A stretch of DNA of 64,000 nt, from assembly GCA_026196575.1 (NCBI GenBank), contig JAPHSX010000038.1:113312-177311 (forward strand). The letters are read 5' to 3'. Under the pieces are notes generated by a model that searched no databases, had not been told where the DNA came from, and saw only the letters and a program-made list of their open reading frames with translations. Position 1 is the first letter of the stretch. Each line of letters starts with the position of its first letter. Below are positions 20,633 to 30,726 of this stretch, in pieces. The stretch comes from Gammaproteobacteria bacterium (lineage in GTDB: Bacteria > Pseudomonadota > Gammaproteobacteria > Thiohalomonadales > Thiohalomonadaceae). The translations under genes and the position numbers were made by a program.

Positions 20633-22636
20633 ATGAAATGGTTGAATAACGTCAAGTTACGGACACGGCTGTTGATCATTGTGACAGTGCCGGTCATCGG
20701 GTTGTTGTTCTTTTCGATTATCGGCGTGAGCGAGAAGATCGGTGTCGCGGGCGAGATGGGGCGCATTGCCGCGCTGGCCTCGCTCTCGACCCGCATCGGC
20801 GATCTGGCCCATGAGATGCAGAGTGAACGCGGCATGAGCGCGGGTTATCTTGCCAGTGGTGGTAGCCGCTTCGCCGCCGAACTGCCGCAGCAGCGCAGCC
20901 AGACCGACAAACGGCTCACCGCGTTGACCAGCACGCGCCAGGGGCTGGAGGCGGAGGTGCGTGAGATGGTCGCCGAGCAACTCGACGACATACAGTCCAG
21001 TCTCGACCGCCTGGTCGCGGAGCGCGGCCGCATCGACAGCGGCAACGCGACGTCCGCGCAGGCGGTGGGCTACTACAGCAGAACCATTGAGCAGCTGCTG
21101 GCGGCGACGCAGCTGGTCACCACCCTGAGCACGGACAGCGAGGTGGCGCGTCTTGCCACGGCCTATTCGGCGTTTCTCGATACCAAGGACCACGCCGGTA
21201 TCGAGCGCGCCATTCTGGCCGGGGTCTTTACCGCGGACAAATTCAGCGCGGAGTCGTTGCGGCGCTTTTTCGTCAATGGCGCCAACTACGATGACCACCT
21301 GCAATTTTTTCTCTCCTTTGTCACCCCGGAGCAAGGCGAGACGCTGCTTGCCCGCCTGAGTGGCGCGCAGGTGGAGAGTGTCGAGCGCATGCGCGGCATT
21401 GCCACCGAGCGGGCCGGGCAGGGCCGTTTCGGGGTCTCCGCGGCCGAGTGGTTCGAGGCGGCGACGGCCAAGATTGACCTGATGAAGGGGATTGAGGATC
21501 GCCTGGCCAGCGAACTGCTGACCATGTCGGACACAAAACGGGACGAGGCGCGGCGGGTCATGTTCCTGTTTATGGGCATGGTGGCGCTATCGTTGCTGGC
21601 CACCGGGGTGTTAACCCTGTTCACCGTGCGCAGCATCATGGGTGAGCTGGGCGGAGAGCCGGCCTATGTGGCCGAGGTGGCCGGCCGTGTTGCTGATGGT
21701 GACCTCACCGTGGTGGTGGCCACCGGCGCCAATGACCAGCGCAGCGTGCTGTTTGCCATGCGATCCATGGTGGAGCGGCTGGCTGGCATCATCAGTGAGG
21801 TGCGCAGCGGCGCCGATGCGCTGTCGAGTGCCTCGGAGGAGGTGAGCGCCACCGCCCAGTCGTTGTCGCAGGCGGCGAGCGAGCAGGCGGCGAGCGTCGA
21901 GGAGACCAGTGCCTCGGTGGAGCAGATGAGTGCCTCCATCAGCCAGAATGCGGAAAATGCCAAGGTCACGGACGGCATGGCCACCAAGGCGTCACAGGAG
22001 GCACAGGAGGGGGGCACGGCGGTGCTGGACACGGTGGCGGCGATGAAACAGATCGCCGACAAGATCGGCATTATCGATGATATCGCCTACCAGACCAATC
22101 TGCTGGCGCTTAACGCCGCCATCGAGGCGGCGCGGGCCGGTGAGCACGGCAAGGGCTTTGCCGTGGTGGCGGCCGAGGTGCGCAAACTGGCCGAGCGCAG
22201 CCAGAAGGCGGCACAGGAGATCAGTGGCCTGGCCGGCAACAGCGTGCAGATGGCGGAGAAGGCGGGTACGTTGCTGGGGGAGATCGTGCCGGGGATCACC
22301 CGCACCTCGGATCTGGTGCAGGAGATCGCCGCCGCCTCCGACGAACAGTCTACCGGCGTCGCGCAGATCAACAGCGCCATGGGCCAGCTCAGCCAGGCCA
22401 CCCAGCAGAACGCCGCCGCCTCGGAGGAGCTGGCCGCCACCGCCGAGGAGATGAGTGGTCAGGCGGAGCAGCTGCAGCAGTTGATGGCCATGTTCCGTGT
22501 CGCCGCCGAACAGGTGTCGGCGCCGGTATCACAGGCAAAACGGCAGGTGGCCGCGCCGGCGGGCGGCCGCAAAGTGGCGCGCGAGCCGGTGCTGGCGCCC
22601 GCCACCGTGGCAGACGGCGACTTTGTCCGGTTTTAG
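20633..22636 (+). CDS. Methyl-accepting chemotaxis protein with NIT sensor
   Basis: A 667-residue transmembrane chemoreceptor: a helix at about 13-33, a periplasmic NIT-type domain (about 50-300) with the motif [16 protein letters not shown] typical of nitrate/nitrite-sensing domains, a second helix at about 305-325, HAMP, and a signalling domain whose tip reads [20 protein letters not shown]. The NIT label comes from family resemblance; the ligand is not certain. The C-terminus DGDFVRF could tether CheR. ATG 20633 is preceded by GGAGTGGAGAG. It lies between cheA and cheW and is the main receptor of this operon. Confidence 0.9.
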   Translation: MKWLNNVKLRTRLLIIVTVPVIGLLFFSIIGVSEKIGVAGEMGRIAALASLSTRIGDLAHEMQSERGMSAGYLASGGSRFAAELPQQRSQTDKRLTALTSTRQGLEAEVREMVAEQLDDIQSSLDRLVAERGRIDSGNATSAQAVGYYSRTIEQLLAATQLVTTLSTDSEVARLATAYSAFLDTKDHAGIERAILAGVFTADKFSAESLRRFFVNGANYDDHLQFFLSFVTPEQGETLLARLSGAQVESVERMRGIATERAGQGRFGVSAAEWFEAATAKIDLMKGIEDRLASELLTMSDTKRDEARRVMFLFMGMVALSLLATGVLTLFTVRSIMGELGGEPAYVAEVAGRVADGDLTVVVATGANDQRSVLFAMRSMVERLAGIISEVRSGADALSSASEEVSATAQSLSQAASEQAASVEETSASVEQMSASISQNAENAKVTDGMATKASQEAQEGGTAVLDTVAAMKQIADKIGIIDDIAYQTNLLALNAAIEAARAGEHGKGFAVVAAEVRKLAERSQKAAQEISGLAGNSVQMAEKAGTLLGEIVPGITRTSDLVQEIAAASDEQSTGVAQINSAMGQLSQATQQNAAASEELAATAEEMSGQAEQLQQLMAMFRVAAEQVSAPVSQAKRQVAAPAGGRKVAREPVLAPATVADGDFVRF

Positions 22637-22648
22637 GAGGCAGTGGTG

Positions 22649-23173
22649 ATGGGTGCACTAATGGAACAGCGTGAGAGCGCAGTGACGGCAGACGATCAAC
22701 AGACCCAGTATCTGACCTTCATGCTGGGCAGCGAGACCTTTGCCATCGCCATCGGTCACATCAAGGAGATCATCGAGTACAGCGACAGCGGCCTGACCAC
22801 CGTGCCGATGATGCCCGACTTCATTCGTGGCGTGATTAACGTGCGTGGCAGCGTGTTGCCGGTGATCGATCTGCGCCTGCGCTTCGGCCATCAGGCCTCG
22901 CCCATCACCAAGCGCACCTGCATCGTCATCCTCGAAGTGGGTGCCGATGACGAGGCGCAGGATATCGGGGTGATGGTGGATCAGGTCAATGAGGTGCTGG
23001 GTGTCGAGGAGCGGGATCTGAACGGCGCGCCATCGTTCGGTACCAGCATTCGCGCCGATTTTATCTCCGGCATGGCGCGCATCGAGGGTCAGCTGGTGGT
23101 GATCCTGGATGTGGGCAAGGTGCTCTCGGTAGATGAGATCGCGCTGCTGGCGCAGGCGGGCGACGCTGGCTGA
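22649..23173 (+). CDS. cheW: CheW chemotaxis coupling protein
   Basis: A 174-residue CheW-like protein that links receptors to CheA. It has the expected beta-barrel motifs: YLTFMLGSETFAIAIGHIKE, MPDFIRGVINVRGSVLPVID, VMVDQVNEVLGV and GMARIEGQLVVILDVGKVL. ATG 22649 is preferred because AGGAGG lies eight bases upstream; GTG codons at 22643 and 22646 are too close to that site. Length is normal. It follows the NIT receptor by 12 bases and precedes cheR. Confidence 0.94.
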   Translation: MGALMEQRESAVTADDQQTQYLTFMLGSETFAIAIGHIKEIIEYSDSGLTTVPMMPDFIRGVINVRGSVLPVIDLRLRFGHQASPITKRTCIVILEVGADDEAQDIGVMVDQVNEVLGVEERDLNGAPSFGTSIRADFISGMARIEGQLVVILDVGKVLSVDEIALLAQAGDAG

Positions 23174-23230
23174 TGGTCAGTCGCCTCTCTTTGCGGGTCG
23201 TGGCTAGTGGATTGGTAACGGGATGAAAAC

Positions 23231-24055
23231 ATGGAAACCTACGCAAACACCGAGATCAGCGACCAGGAGTTTGGTCAGTTTCAGGGGCTGATCTACCAGC
23301 TGGCCGGCATCAATCTGCCGCCCTCCAAGAAGGCGATGGTGTGCAGCCGCCTTGCCAAGCGGCTGCGTGCCCATCGCCTGCAGAGCTTTGGCGACTACTA
23401 CCACCTGCTCTCGCTGCAGCACCATGCCGATGAGGTCAAGGTCCTCATCGACCTGCTGACCACCCACGAGACCTATTTCTTTCGCGAAATGGCGCACTTC
23501 GATTTTCTGCGCGAGCAGGTGCTGGCCTCCCGGAGCCGGGGGCGCACCCTGCGCGTCTGGAGCGCCGCCAGCTCCACCGGCGAGGAGGCCTACAGCATCG
23601 CCATGCTGCTGGCGGAGCAGCTGGGTGGTGCCGCGTGGGAGGTGGTCGGCACCGACATCAGCAGCAAGGTGATTGCCACGGCAAGTGAGGGTGTCTACCC
23701 CATGGAGCGGGCCAAAGGTATTCCGCAGCGCTATCTGGAACGCTTCTGTCTGCGCGGCGTCGGCCGACAGGAGGGGACCTTTATTATCGACGACGCACTG
23801 CGCGCGCGGGTGCGATTCACCACCGCCAACATCTGCGAGCCGCACCCGGAGCTGGGGGCGTTCGACGTGGTCTTTCTGCGCAATGTGCTCATCTATTTTG
23901 ATCAGGAGACCAAGCGTCAGGTGGCGTGGTGCATCGCGCGGCAGTTGCAGCCTGGGGGCCACTTTATGGTTGGCCACGCGGAGAGCATTAACGGCATGGC
24001 GGATGGCATCCAGATGGTCAGGCCCTCCATCTACCGCAAGCGGGCGGCGGGGTGA
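23231..24055 (+). CDS. cheR: CheR chemoreceptor methyltransferase
   Basis: A 274-residue SAM-dependent glutamate methyltransferase for receptor adaptation. The N-terminal helical domain precedes THETYFFREMAHFDFLRE, the CheR signature. The SAM site follows in VWSAASSTGEEAYSIAM and VVGTDISSKVIATA, and later DVVFLRNVLIYFD, all typical. It overlaps cheD by four bases (GTGA), so the two are translationally coupled. The receptor upstream ends in a short aromatic tail that may help recruit it. Confidence 0.95.
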   Translation: METYANTEISDQEFGQFQGLIYQLAGINLPPSKKAMVCSRLAKRLRAHRLQSFGDYYHLLSLQHHADEVKVLIDLLTTHETYFFREMAHFDFLREQVLASRSRGRTLRVWSAASSTGEEAYSIAMLLAEQLGGAAWEVVGTDISSKVIATASEGVYPMERAKGIPQRYLERFCLRGVGRQEGTFIIDDALRARVRFTTANICEPHPELGAFDVVFLRNVLIYFDQETKRQVAWCIARQLQPGGHFMVGHAESINGMADGIQMVRPSIYRKRAAG

Positions 24056-24555
24056 GCGCGCAACGTGACCTTTTTCTGCTGCCGGGCGGGCTGCATGTGG
24101 GCGGCGCGGAGGTGCGGGTGCATACGCTGCTCGGCTCCTGCGTGGCGGTCACGCTGTGGAGCCGGCGCCACCGGCTGGGCGGGATCTGCCATTACCTGCT
24201 GCCCAGCCATGAGCTGAGCGGGCGCGGCGCGCAGCCGCTGGTTGACCACCCCCCGGGTCATTACGGCACGCAGGCGCTGGCCTGGCTGCTGGAGCAGCTG
24301 GGCCAGCGCGGTGTCATTGCCGCCGAACTGGAGGCCAAGATCATCGGCGGCGGGGCGTTGTTCGAGCAGCCGGGGGCCGGTGGCGGGGTGGGGATGCAGA
24401 ATAGTGCCCTGGCGCGCCATTTTCTCTATACCGCCGGGGTGGTGGTGGTGGCGGAGGATGTGGGCCGGCGGGGTTACCGGCGGCTGGTGTTCGACATGGG
24501 CGATGGTGCCGTGTGGGTGCGCTATAACGATATTACTCCCCAGGTGGCAGTGTGA
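24052..24555 (+). CDS. cheD: CheD chemoreceptor glutamine deamidase
   Basis: A 167-residue CheD. It deamidates receptor glutamines and can interact with CheC or CheY. The catalytic cysteine is in [13 protein letters not shown] and the histidine in [10 protein letters not shown], with the family segment [10 protein letters not shown]. It starts with GTG overlapping the cheR stop, and its own stop overlaps the cheB start (TGATG). The three adaptation genes cheR, cheD and cheB are therefore made as one translational unit. Confidence 0.93.
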   Translation: MSAQRDLFLLPGGLHVGGAEVRVHTLLGSCVAVTLWSRRHRLGGICHYLLPSHELSGRGAQPLVDHPPGHYGTQALAWLLEQLGQRGVIAAELEAKIIGGGALFEQPGAGGGVGMQNSALARHFLYTAGVVVVAEDVGRRGYRRLVFDMGDGAVWVRYNDITPQVAV

Positions 24556-25640
24556 TGCGCAAGATTAAGGTCATGGTGGTGGATGATTCGGCGGTGGTGC
24601 GGCAGGTGATGCAGATGATGCTGCTGGCCGAGCCGGACATCGACTATCTGGGGGCGGCCTCCGATCCGGTCTTTGCCATCGACAAGATGGCGCATCAGTG
24701 GCCCGATGTGATCGTGCTGGATGTCGAAATGCCGCGCATGGATGGCATTACCTTTTTGCGCAAGCTCATGCGTGAACACCCCACGCCGGTGGTGATCTGC
24801 TCGTCGCTGACGGTAAAGGGGGCGCAGACCACGCTGCAGGCGCTGGAGGCCGGTGCGGTGGAGGTGATCACCAAACCGCAATCGGGCCTGCGGGACTTCC
24901 TGCAGGAGTCGTCGCGCGAACTGCTGGGCGCCATTCGCGCCGCGGCGCAGTCCAACATGCAGGCGATGCGCCCGCGCCCCGCATCGACAGCGGCGGCGGT
25001 GCCGGCCAGGTTGACCGCCGATGTCATCCTGCGCGGCACGCAGGGCACGGCGATGGCCGAGACCACCGATCGTATCGTCGCCATCGGTACCTCCACCGGC
25101 GGCACCCAGGCGCTGGAGGCGGTGTTGCCCGCCCTGCCGCGGGTCTGCCCCGGTATCGTCATCGTGCAGCACATGCCGGAAAAATTTACCGCCTCCTTCG
25201 CCCAGCGTCTCGATAGCCTGTGTCAAATCGAGGTGCGCGAGGCGCAGCATAATGATCGCCTGCTCCCGGGCCGCGCCCTGATCGCGCCCGGTGGCCGGCA
25301 CATGGTGCTCAAACGCAGCGGCGCGCAGTATCACGTCGAGGTGGTGGATGGGCCGATGGTCAACCGCCACCGCCCGTCGGTGGATGTGCTGTTTCGCTCG
25401 GTGGCGAAGTACGCCGGCAAGAACGCCACCGGCATCATCATGACGGGCATGGGTGATGACGGCGCCCGTGGCCTGAAGGAGATGCGCGAGGCCGGTGCCT
25501 TTACCGTCGCCCAGGACGAGGCGAGTTGCGTGGTATTCGGTATGCCGAAGGAGGCGATTCGTTTTGGTGCGGTGGAGCGGGTGGTGCCGCTCGATGGCGT
25601 GCCGGCGTTGATCGTGGCGGCGCATGGCACCGGGCGATGA
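24555..25640 (+). CDS. cheB: CheB methylesterase/response regulator
   Basis: A 361-residue protein with an N-terminal receiver (DD in [12 protein letters not shown], phosphoacceptor Asp56 in [12 protein letters not shown]) and a C-terminal methylesterase. The catalytic triad is visible: Ser in [11 protein letters not shown], His in [11 protein letters not shown] and Asp in [10 protein letters not shown]. It removes methyl groups from receptors when phosphorylated by CheA. The linker (about 140-165) is rich in Ala and Arg. The ATG overlaps the cheD stop. It is the last core chemotaxis gene. Confidence 0.95.
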   Translation: MRKIKVMVVDDSAVVRQVMQMMLLAEPDIDYLGAASDPVFAIDKMAHQWPDVIVLDVEMPRMDGITFLRKLMREHPTPVVICSSLTVKGAQTTLQALEAGAVEVITKPQSGLRDFLQESSRELLGAIRAAAQSNMQAMRPRPASTAAAVPARLTADVILRGTQGTAMAETTDRIVAIGTSTGGTQALEAVLPALPRVCPGIVIVQHMPEKFTASFAQRLDSLCQIEVREAQHNDRLLPGRALIAPGGRHMVLKRSGAQYHVEVVDGPMVNRHRPSVDVLFRSVAKYAGKNATGIIMTGMGDDGARGLKEMREAGAFTVAQDEASCVVFGMPKEAIRFGAVERVVPLDGVPALIVAAHGTGR

Positions 25641-25656
25641 GGGCGGGGGTGGCGTG

Positions 25657-27108
25657 ATGCACGCGCTGATCGAACAGCAGTTAAGCGACTGTTATGCCGC
25701 CGGGGTACCGGCGGATGAGGCCACGAGGCGGTTCATTCAGGCGGTCAACCACGCCTACCTCAATGCCGACAAGGAGCATGCCCGGCTCGCACAGGCATTG
25801 CAGGAGAGCGCGGTGGAGTTGACCCGGCGCAACACCGATCTCGCCTCGCAGTTGGAGGAGCGGCAACGCGCCGAGCAGCAGCTGGAGGGGTTGCTGTTAC
25901 TGCTTGGCACCACGCTGGACTCCAGCGCGGACGGCATCGTGACGCTGAGCCAGGATGGCCGCATCCGGCGCTTCAATGAGAGCTTTGTGCAGATGTGGTG
26001 CATCCCGGACGAGATCCTTGCCTTCTGGCGCCATGATGAGGTGATGGCCCACATCCTGGCGCAGGTGGCGGCGCCGGAGGAGTTTCTGCAGACGTTGTGT
26101 GAACTGATTGACCACCCCGAGACGGAGCGCAGCGATATATTGACCTGTCGCGACGGCCGCGTGTTCGAGCGGCGCGTGCGGCGGCAGCCGCTGGGTGTCG
26201 CTGGCGTCGGACGGGTGCTCAGCTTTCGTGATATTAGCGCCCAGGTGCGCGCCGAACAGGAGCAGAAGGCGCTGCTGGCGCGGTTGCAGGAGGCGCAGAG
26301 CCAACTGCTGCAATCAGAAAAGATGGCCGCCATCGGCCAGCTGGCCGCCGGGGTGGCCCATGAGATCAATAACCCCATCGGTTTTGTCAGCTCCAATCTC
26401 TCTACCATGCAGGGGTATGTGGAGGGGGTGTTCAGCCTGCTTGCCGCCTACGGTGAGGCCGAGGCGTACCTTGTGCAGCAGCCGCAGCTGCTGGCCCGGC
26501 TGGCGCAGCACAAGCAGGAGGTGGACCTGGAGTACCTGCGCGAGGATCTGGCCAGCCTGCTACGGGAGAGCCGTGAGGGGGTGGCGCGGATCAGGCAGAT
26601 CGTACAGGACCTCAAGGACTTCTCCCGTCCCGATCAGGCGACATGGCAATGGACCGACCTGCACGCCGGACTGGACAGCACCCTCAACATCGTGCGCAAC
26701 GAGGTCAAGTACAAGGCGGAGGTGGTGCGTGAATATGGCGCCATGCCGCCGGTCGAGTGCGTGGCCGCGCAGCTCAATCAGGTGTTTATGAATCTGCTGA
26801 TCAACGCGGCCCATGCCATCGAGGGGCAGGGAGAGATCCGGCTGCGCACCGGTCAGGCGGATGGGCAGTGGGTCTGGGTCGAGATCGGCGATAACGGTGC
26901 CGGCATTGCGCCGGAACACCTGCCACATATTTTTGAACCGTTCTTCACCACCAAGGCGCCGGGCAAGGGCACCGGCCTCGGCCTCTCCATTTCGCACGGT
27001 ATTGTGCGCAAACATGGCGGACGCATCGAGGTGGAGAGTGAGCCGGGGGTGGGGACCCGGTTCCGGATCTGGTTGCCGGTAAACGCAGCGCAAAACCTTG
27101 CCATGTAG
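25657..27108 (+). CDS. Soluble PAS histidine kinase
   Basis: A 483-residue cytoplasmic kinase without membrane segments. A coiled coil at about 45-90 leads to one PAS domain (about 95-205), then a dimerisation domain with phosphoacceptor His235 in GQLAAGVAHEINNPIGF and an ATPase domain with NLLINAAHAIEG, GDNGAGIAPEHL and KGTGLGLS. Its catalytic half is very like that of the first kinase of the island (shared DLKDFSR, STLNIV and AAQLNQVFMNLL), which suggests duplication. ATG 25657 follows a GGGGGTGG site; the gene starts 16 bases after cheB. Likely partners are the receivers downstream. Confidence 0.9.
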   Translation: MHALIEQQLSDCYAAGVPADEATRRFIQAVNHAYLNADKEHARLAQALQESAVELTRRNTDLASQLEERQRAEQQLEGLLLLLGTTLDSSADGIVTLSQDGRIRRFNESFVQMWCIPDEILAFWRHDEVMAHILAQVAAPEEFLQTLCELIDHPETERSDILTCRDGRVFERRVRRQPLGVAGVGRVLSFRDISAQVRAEQEQKALLARLQEAQSQLLQSEKMAAIGQLAAGVAHEINNPIGFVSSNLSTMQGYVEGVFSLLAAYGEAEAYLVQQPQLLARLAQHKQEVDLEYLREDLASLLRESREGVARIRQIVQDLKDFSRPDQATWQWTDLHAGLDSTLNIVRNEVKYKAEVVREYGAMPPVECVAAQLNQVFMNLLINAAHAIEGQGEIRLRTGQADGQWVWVEIGDNGAGIAPEHLPHIFEPFFTTKAPGKGTGLGLSISHGIVRKHGGRIEVESEPGVGTRFRIWLPVNAAQNLAM

Positions 27109-27144
27109 CTTTGGTCTGCAATATGTTAAAAACATAGGGAGTGG

Positions 27145-27341
27145 GTAACTACTCCCCCGGGTATTGCTGTTTCGTAGGAGCGGCTCTGCCGCGATAGAGG
27201 GCTGTTTCGTAGGAGCGGCTCTGCCGCGATAGAGGGTGAGGGAGCCACCGGCCCATCGCGCCATAGGCGCTCCTACGGTTTTTATCGTTGCCCCGATGTG
27301 GAGGGGTGGTAGCGATGGCGATGTCAGGGGGTGAGTAGATA
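27145..27341. repeat. MITE-like element with duplicated half-palindrome
   Basis: It begins GTAACTACTCCCCC at 27145. The GTAGGAGCGGCTCTGCCGCG unit appears twice in direct order, followed by the inverted CATCGCGCCATAGGCGCTCC arm and the GTTGCCCCGATGTGGAGG tail. The right end (GGTGAGTAGATAC) is degenerate. It fills most of the 275-base gap before the next response-regulator gene, whose promoter must lie within or just beyond it. Confidence 0.8.
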
Positions 27342-27383
27342 CGGGAGTGGACGATAAGACGGTGGTGTTGCGCGGCGGGGTGG

Positions 27384-28220
27384 ATGATGGCTGAACGGGT
27401 TTTGTTGCTGGTCGACGATGAGGAAAATATCGTGCGCTCCCTGATGCGCCTGTTGCGGCGGGACGGGTACGAGATCCTGAGCGCCACCAGCGGTGCCCAG
27501 GGGCTGGAACTGCTCGATAGCCACAAGGTGGGCGTGATCCTCTCCGATCAGCGCATGCCCGGCATGATCGGCTCGGAGTTTCTGGAGCAGGCCAAGCAGC
27601 GCCAGCCGGAGACCATCCGCATCATGCTCTCCGGCTACACCGAGCTGGAGTCGGTGACCAATGCCATCAACCGCGGCGCCATCTACAGGTTTCTTACCAA
27701 GCCCTGGGACGACGAGCTGCTGCGCGAGAATGTGCGTCAGGCCTTCGAGCAGTACGAGCTGCGTGCCGAGCGGGATCGTCTGGCGCAAGAGTTGCGCGAG
27801 GCCAATGCGCAGCTGGCCCGGGCCAATCTTGGCCTGGAGTCACGGGTCGCCACCCAGGGGCGGGAGCTTGAACTGCACCACCGCCTGCTGGAGCTGTCGC
27901 GGGAGGTGCTGGAGCACCTGCCGGTCGGGGTATTGGGGGTCGGGGATGACGGCATCATTGCGGTGGCCAACGGCCGGGCCCATGCGTTGCTCGGTCAGCC
28001 GCTGGGATGCCTGCTGGGGCAGGATGCCCGCGACGCCCTGCCGCCGGCATTGCAGCGGCTGTGCATCGGGGCCGGCGGCACCCTGCCGACGCCAAACGAT
28101 GTGGAGGTGCAGCTGCTTGCGCAGGGGCCGCCGCTGCGCGTCCATTGCGAGCGTTTGGGGGAGGGGGCGATGGCGCAAGGTGATGTGTTGGTGCTGGTGC
28201 CGGGGGGATGTGGGCGATGA
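27384..28220 (+). CDS. Response regulator with coiled coil and PAS-like domain
   Basis: A 278-residue protein. The receiver (1-125) has VLLLVDDEEN, phosphoacceptor Asp55 in VILSDQRMPGM and Lys in RFLTKPWDDE, the RpfG-type variant. A coiled coil follows (about 130-175), then a PAS-like fold (LEHLPVGVLGVGDDGIIAVANGRA). There is no HD-GYP, GGDEF or DNA-binding domain, so the output is probably protein-protein contact. The stop overlaps the next small gene (ATGA). It heads a group of four coupled genes. Confidence 0.85.
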   Translation: MMAERVLLLVDDEENIVRSLMRLLRRDGYEILSATSGAQGLELLDSHKVGVILSDQRMPGMIGSEFLEQAKQRQPETIRIMLSGYTELESVTNAINRGAIYRFLTKPWDDELLRENVRQAFEQYELRAERDRLAQELREANAQLARANLGLESRVATQGRELELHHRLLELSREVLEHLPVGVLGVGDDGIIAVANGRAHALLGQPLGCLLGQDARDALPPALQRLCIGAGGTLPTPNDVEVQLLAQGPPLRVHCERLGEGAMAQGDVLVLVPGGCGR

Positions 28221-28534
28221 TGCGAATTGAACAGCGACCGCTGGCGCAGGTGGCGGCGGGGGAGGTGGTGGCGGCCGACGTGGTGGATGGTCAGGGCAAC
28301 ATGCTGCTGGGCGCAGGCGGGGTGGTCAATGCACGCATCCTGGAGCAGCTGGCACGGCGTGGCGTGGTCTCGCTGCCGCTTCTGGTGGAGGTGGCATTGA
28401 GCGCGGAGGAGGTTGCGGCGCGGCGCGCGGCGCTGGAGGCGCAGCTCGATGAGCAGTTCGCCTGTGTGCGCGGGCAGCCGTTGATGGAACAGCTGCTGCA
28501 AACGGTGCTGCGCTACCGCCTGGGGCACGCCTGA
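28217..28534 (+). CDS. Small protein resembling the HD-GYP regulator C-terminal cap
   Basis: A 105-residue protein, coupled on both sides by overlapping start and stop codons. I do not know a named family, but its first 60 residues (LAQVAAGEVVAADVVDGQGN, then MLLGAGGVVNARILEQLARR) match in pattern the C-terminal segment of the HD-GYP protein two genes downstream (LRPGMTLSRDLLSHDGVLLL, then TKGYRLTEALVRKLNSF). It therefore looks like a free-standing copy of that cap module, possibly a regulator of the HD-GYP or HDOD protein. No membrane segment. Confidence 0.6.
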   Translation: MMRIEQRPLAQVAAGEVVAADVVDGQGNMLLGAGGVVNARILEQLARRGVVSLPLLVEVALSAEEVAARRAALEAQLDEQFACVRGQPLMEQLLQTVLRYRLGHA

Positions 28535-29352
28535 TGGCGCTTGCCGGGGGGAACCTGGACGAGCGCCTCGGCGCGTTGCCGCCGCTGTCACCGGTGGTGG
28601 GTGAGTTGTTGTCCCTGCTGCAGGCGGCCGCCGTCGACATTGGCGCGGTGGAACGGGCGATACATCACGAACCGGCGCTGGCGGGGCGGGTGCTGCGGCT
28701 GGCCAACTCCTCGTTCTTCGGCTTCTCCGGTCGTATCGGTACCCTGCGCGAGGCCTGCATGCTGCTTGGCAGCCGCACCCTGCGCCAGGTGGTGCTGGCG
28801 GCGGCGGTGATGCAACAGATGACGGTGGATGATATCTTGCTCGATACGCGGGCGCTGTGGCGACACGCCCTGGTCACCGGTGCCATTGCCAACAGGCTGG
28901 CGGGCACGCTCGGCGCCGACCCCGAGCAGGCCTTTACCGCGGGGCTGCTGCACGATATGGGCAAGCTGGTGCTGGCCGCCTACTTTGCGGTGGAGTACCG
29001 TCAGGTGTGGCAGCATCATGCCGCGAACGGCGGGTTGCTGCAGGAGGCGGAGCAGGCGGTACTGGGCTTCGACCATGGCGCCATCGGCGAGCGGTTGGCC
29101 CGCAAGTGGCACTTCCCCGAGGAGCTGGCACTGGCCGTGGGTCGGCACCACTGCCCCGGCGGTGATCGCCTGGGCGACCTGATCCATCTGGCCAACGTGC
29201 TGGCCCACGCCCTGGGCTACGGTGCCACGGACAAGATCCCGCCGCTGCAAGAGGCAGCATGGGAGCGGCTGGGGCTCGGCTGGGAGCGGTTGGAACAGCT
29301 GTTGCCGGAGCTGGACCGCGAGGCCGGCGAGGCGGCGCGATTCGAACTTTGA
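28534..29352 (+). CDS. HDOD-domain signalling protein
   Basis: A 272-residue protein that is almost entirely one HDOD domain (PF08668 type). Typical segments are LPPLSPVVGELLSLLQ, EPALAGRVLRLANSSFFG, LREACMLLGSRTLRQVVLAA and AGLLHDMGKLVLAAYF. The HD metal motif is retained in part (LLHDMGK, and VGRHHCP), but HDOD domains are usually not catalytic. Such proteins act in bacterial signalling and motility control. It overlaps the upstream cap-like gene by one base and is 15 bases from the HD-GYP gene. Confidence 0.88.
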   Translation: MALAGGNLDERLGALPPLSPVVGELLSLLQAAAVDIGAVERAIHHEPALAGRVLRLANSSFFGFSGRIGTLREACMLLGSRTLRQVVLAAAVMQQMTVDDILLDTRALWRHALVTGAIANRLAGTLGADPEQAFTAGLLHDMGKLVLAAYFAVEYRQVWQHHAANGGLLQEAEQAVLGFDHGAIGERLARKWHFPEELALAVGRHHCPGGDRLGDLIHLANVLAHALGYGATDKIPPLQEAAWERLGLGWERLEQLLPELDREAGEAARFEL

Positions 29353-29367
29353 GAAAGGTGAAGCTGC

Positions 29368-30726
29368 ATGGTGAATGAGACCACCACCGGGGGCGAGGCG
29401 CCGCCGGCGGGAACGCTGTTGCTGGTGGATGACGAGAGCAATATCCTCGCCTCGCTGCGGCGCCTGTTCCGGCCGTTGGGCTACACCGTGCATACCGCCG
29501 AGAGCGGCGCTGCCGGGCTGGCCATTCTGGAGCGGGAGCCGGTCGACCTGGTGATCTCCGACATGCGTATGCCGCAGATGGATGGCGCGCAGTTCCTGGA
29601 GCAGGTAGCGCAGCGCTGGCCGCAGGTGGTGCGCATCCTGCTTACCGGTTATGCCGATATCACCTCCACCATTGCCGCCATCAACAAGGGGCAGATCTAC
29701 GGCTATTTCAGCAAGCCGTGGGAGGACAACGAGATCAAGCTGGCGGTGCAGCATGCCCTGGAGCAGCAGCGGTTGCGGGCGGAGCGGGATCGGTTGCTGG
29801 CCCTGACGCAGCGCCAGAACGAGGAGCTGGCGGATCTCAACGCCAATCTGGAGCAGCGGGTGGTAGCGCGCACCGAGGAGCTGCGCCAGACCAATATGTT
29901 CCTGGAGCTGGCCCATGAGCAGTTGCAGGAGAGCTACTACACCGCCATTCCGGTGTTTGCCAACCTGGTGCAGCTGCGCGAGGGGTCGGGCGGTGGGCAC
30001 GGCAAACGGGTGGCGGAGCTGGCGCGGGAGATCGCGACCCACCTGGGGCTGGAGGCGGACGATGTGCGGCACATCTATTTTGCCGGCCTGCTGCACGATG
30101 TCGGCAAACTGGCCTGGCCCGACGCGCTGTTGCGCATCCCCGCCGCGAACCTGAATGCGGCGCAGCGCAAGGTGGTGGAGAAGCATCCCATTACCGGCCA
30201 GGCCATCCTGATGGGGCTGGAGCCGCTGCACAAGACCGGACTCTTCATCCGCCATCACCACGAATATTACAATGGCAAGGGCTATCCCGATCGGCTGTGC
30301 AGCGAACAGATACCGCTGGGCGCGCGGATTCTGGCGGTGGCCAACGACTATGACGGCCTGCGCAGCGGCACACTGCTGGGTGACGAGCTGAGCCCGCTCG
30401 ATGCCCGCGCCTTTTTGCTGGAGCGCCGCGACAAACGCTACGATGGCGCGGTGGTGGATGGCTGCATCGCCGTGCTCGGTGCGCGCGAGCGTGGCGAGAG
30501 CATGGTGCGCGAGCTGCGGCTGGAGCCGGAGGCGTTGCGCCCGGGCATGACGCTGTCACGCGACCTGCTGAGTCACGATGGCGTGTTGCTGCTGACCAAG
30601 GGGTACCGGCTGACCGAGGCGCTGGTGCGCAAGCTCAACTCGTTCGAGCGGGAAGAAGACAAAAACATCATGGTTCATGTGCTGGTGGAGGAGGAAGACG
30701 ATGTATCGCATCATGCTGCTGGATGA
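29368..30726 (+). CDS. RpfG-type HD-GYP cyclic-di-GMP phosphodiesterase response regulator
   Basis: A 452-residue two-domain regulator. The receiver (15-130) has Asp65 in LVISDMRMPQMDG and SKPWED. A coiled coil links it to an HD-GYP domain (about 185-370) with the HD pair at 243-244 in LLHDVGKL and the defining HHEYYNGKGYP at 298-308. This set of residues is expected to bind metals and hydrolyse cyclic di-GMP. A C-terminal cap (about 385-452) resembles the small protein encoded two genes upstream. The end of the gene overlaps the next receiver gene by 26 bases. Confidence 0.92.
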   Translation: MVNETTTGGEAPPAGTLLLVDDESNILASLRRLFRPLGYTVHTAESGAAGLAILEREPVDLVISDMRMPQMDGAQFLEQVAQRWPQVVRILLTGYADITSTIAAINKGQIYGYFSKPWEDNEIKLAVQHALEQQRLRAERDRLLALTQRQNEELADLNANLEQRVVARTEELRQTNMFLELAHEQLQESYYTAIPVFANLVQLREGSGGGHGKRVAELAREIATHLGLEADDVRHIYFAGLLHDVGKLAWPDALLRIPAANLNAAQRKVVEKHPITGQAILMGLEPLHKTGLFIRHHHEYYNGKGYPDRLCSEQIPLGARILAVANDYDGLRSGTLLGDELSPLDARAFLLERRDKRYDGAVVDGCIAVLGARERGESMVRELRLEPEALRPGMTLSRDLLSHDGVLLLTKGYRLTEALVRKLNSFEREEDKNIMVHVLVEEEDDVSHHAAG

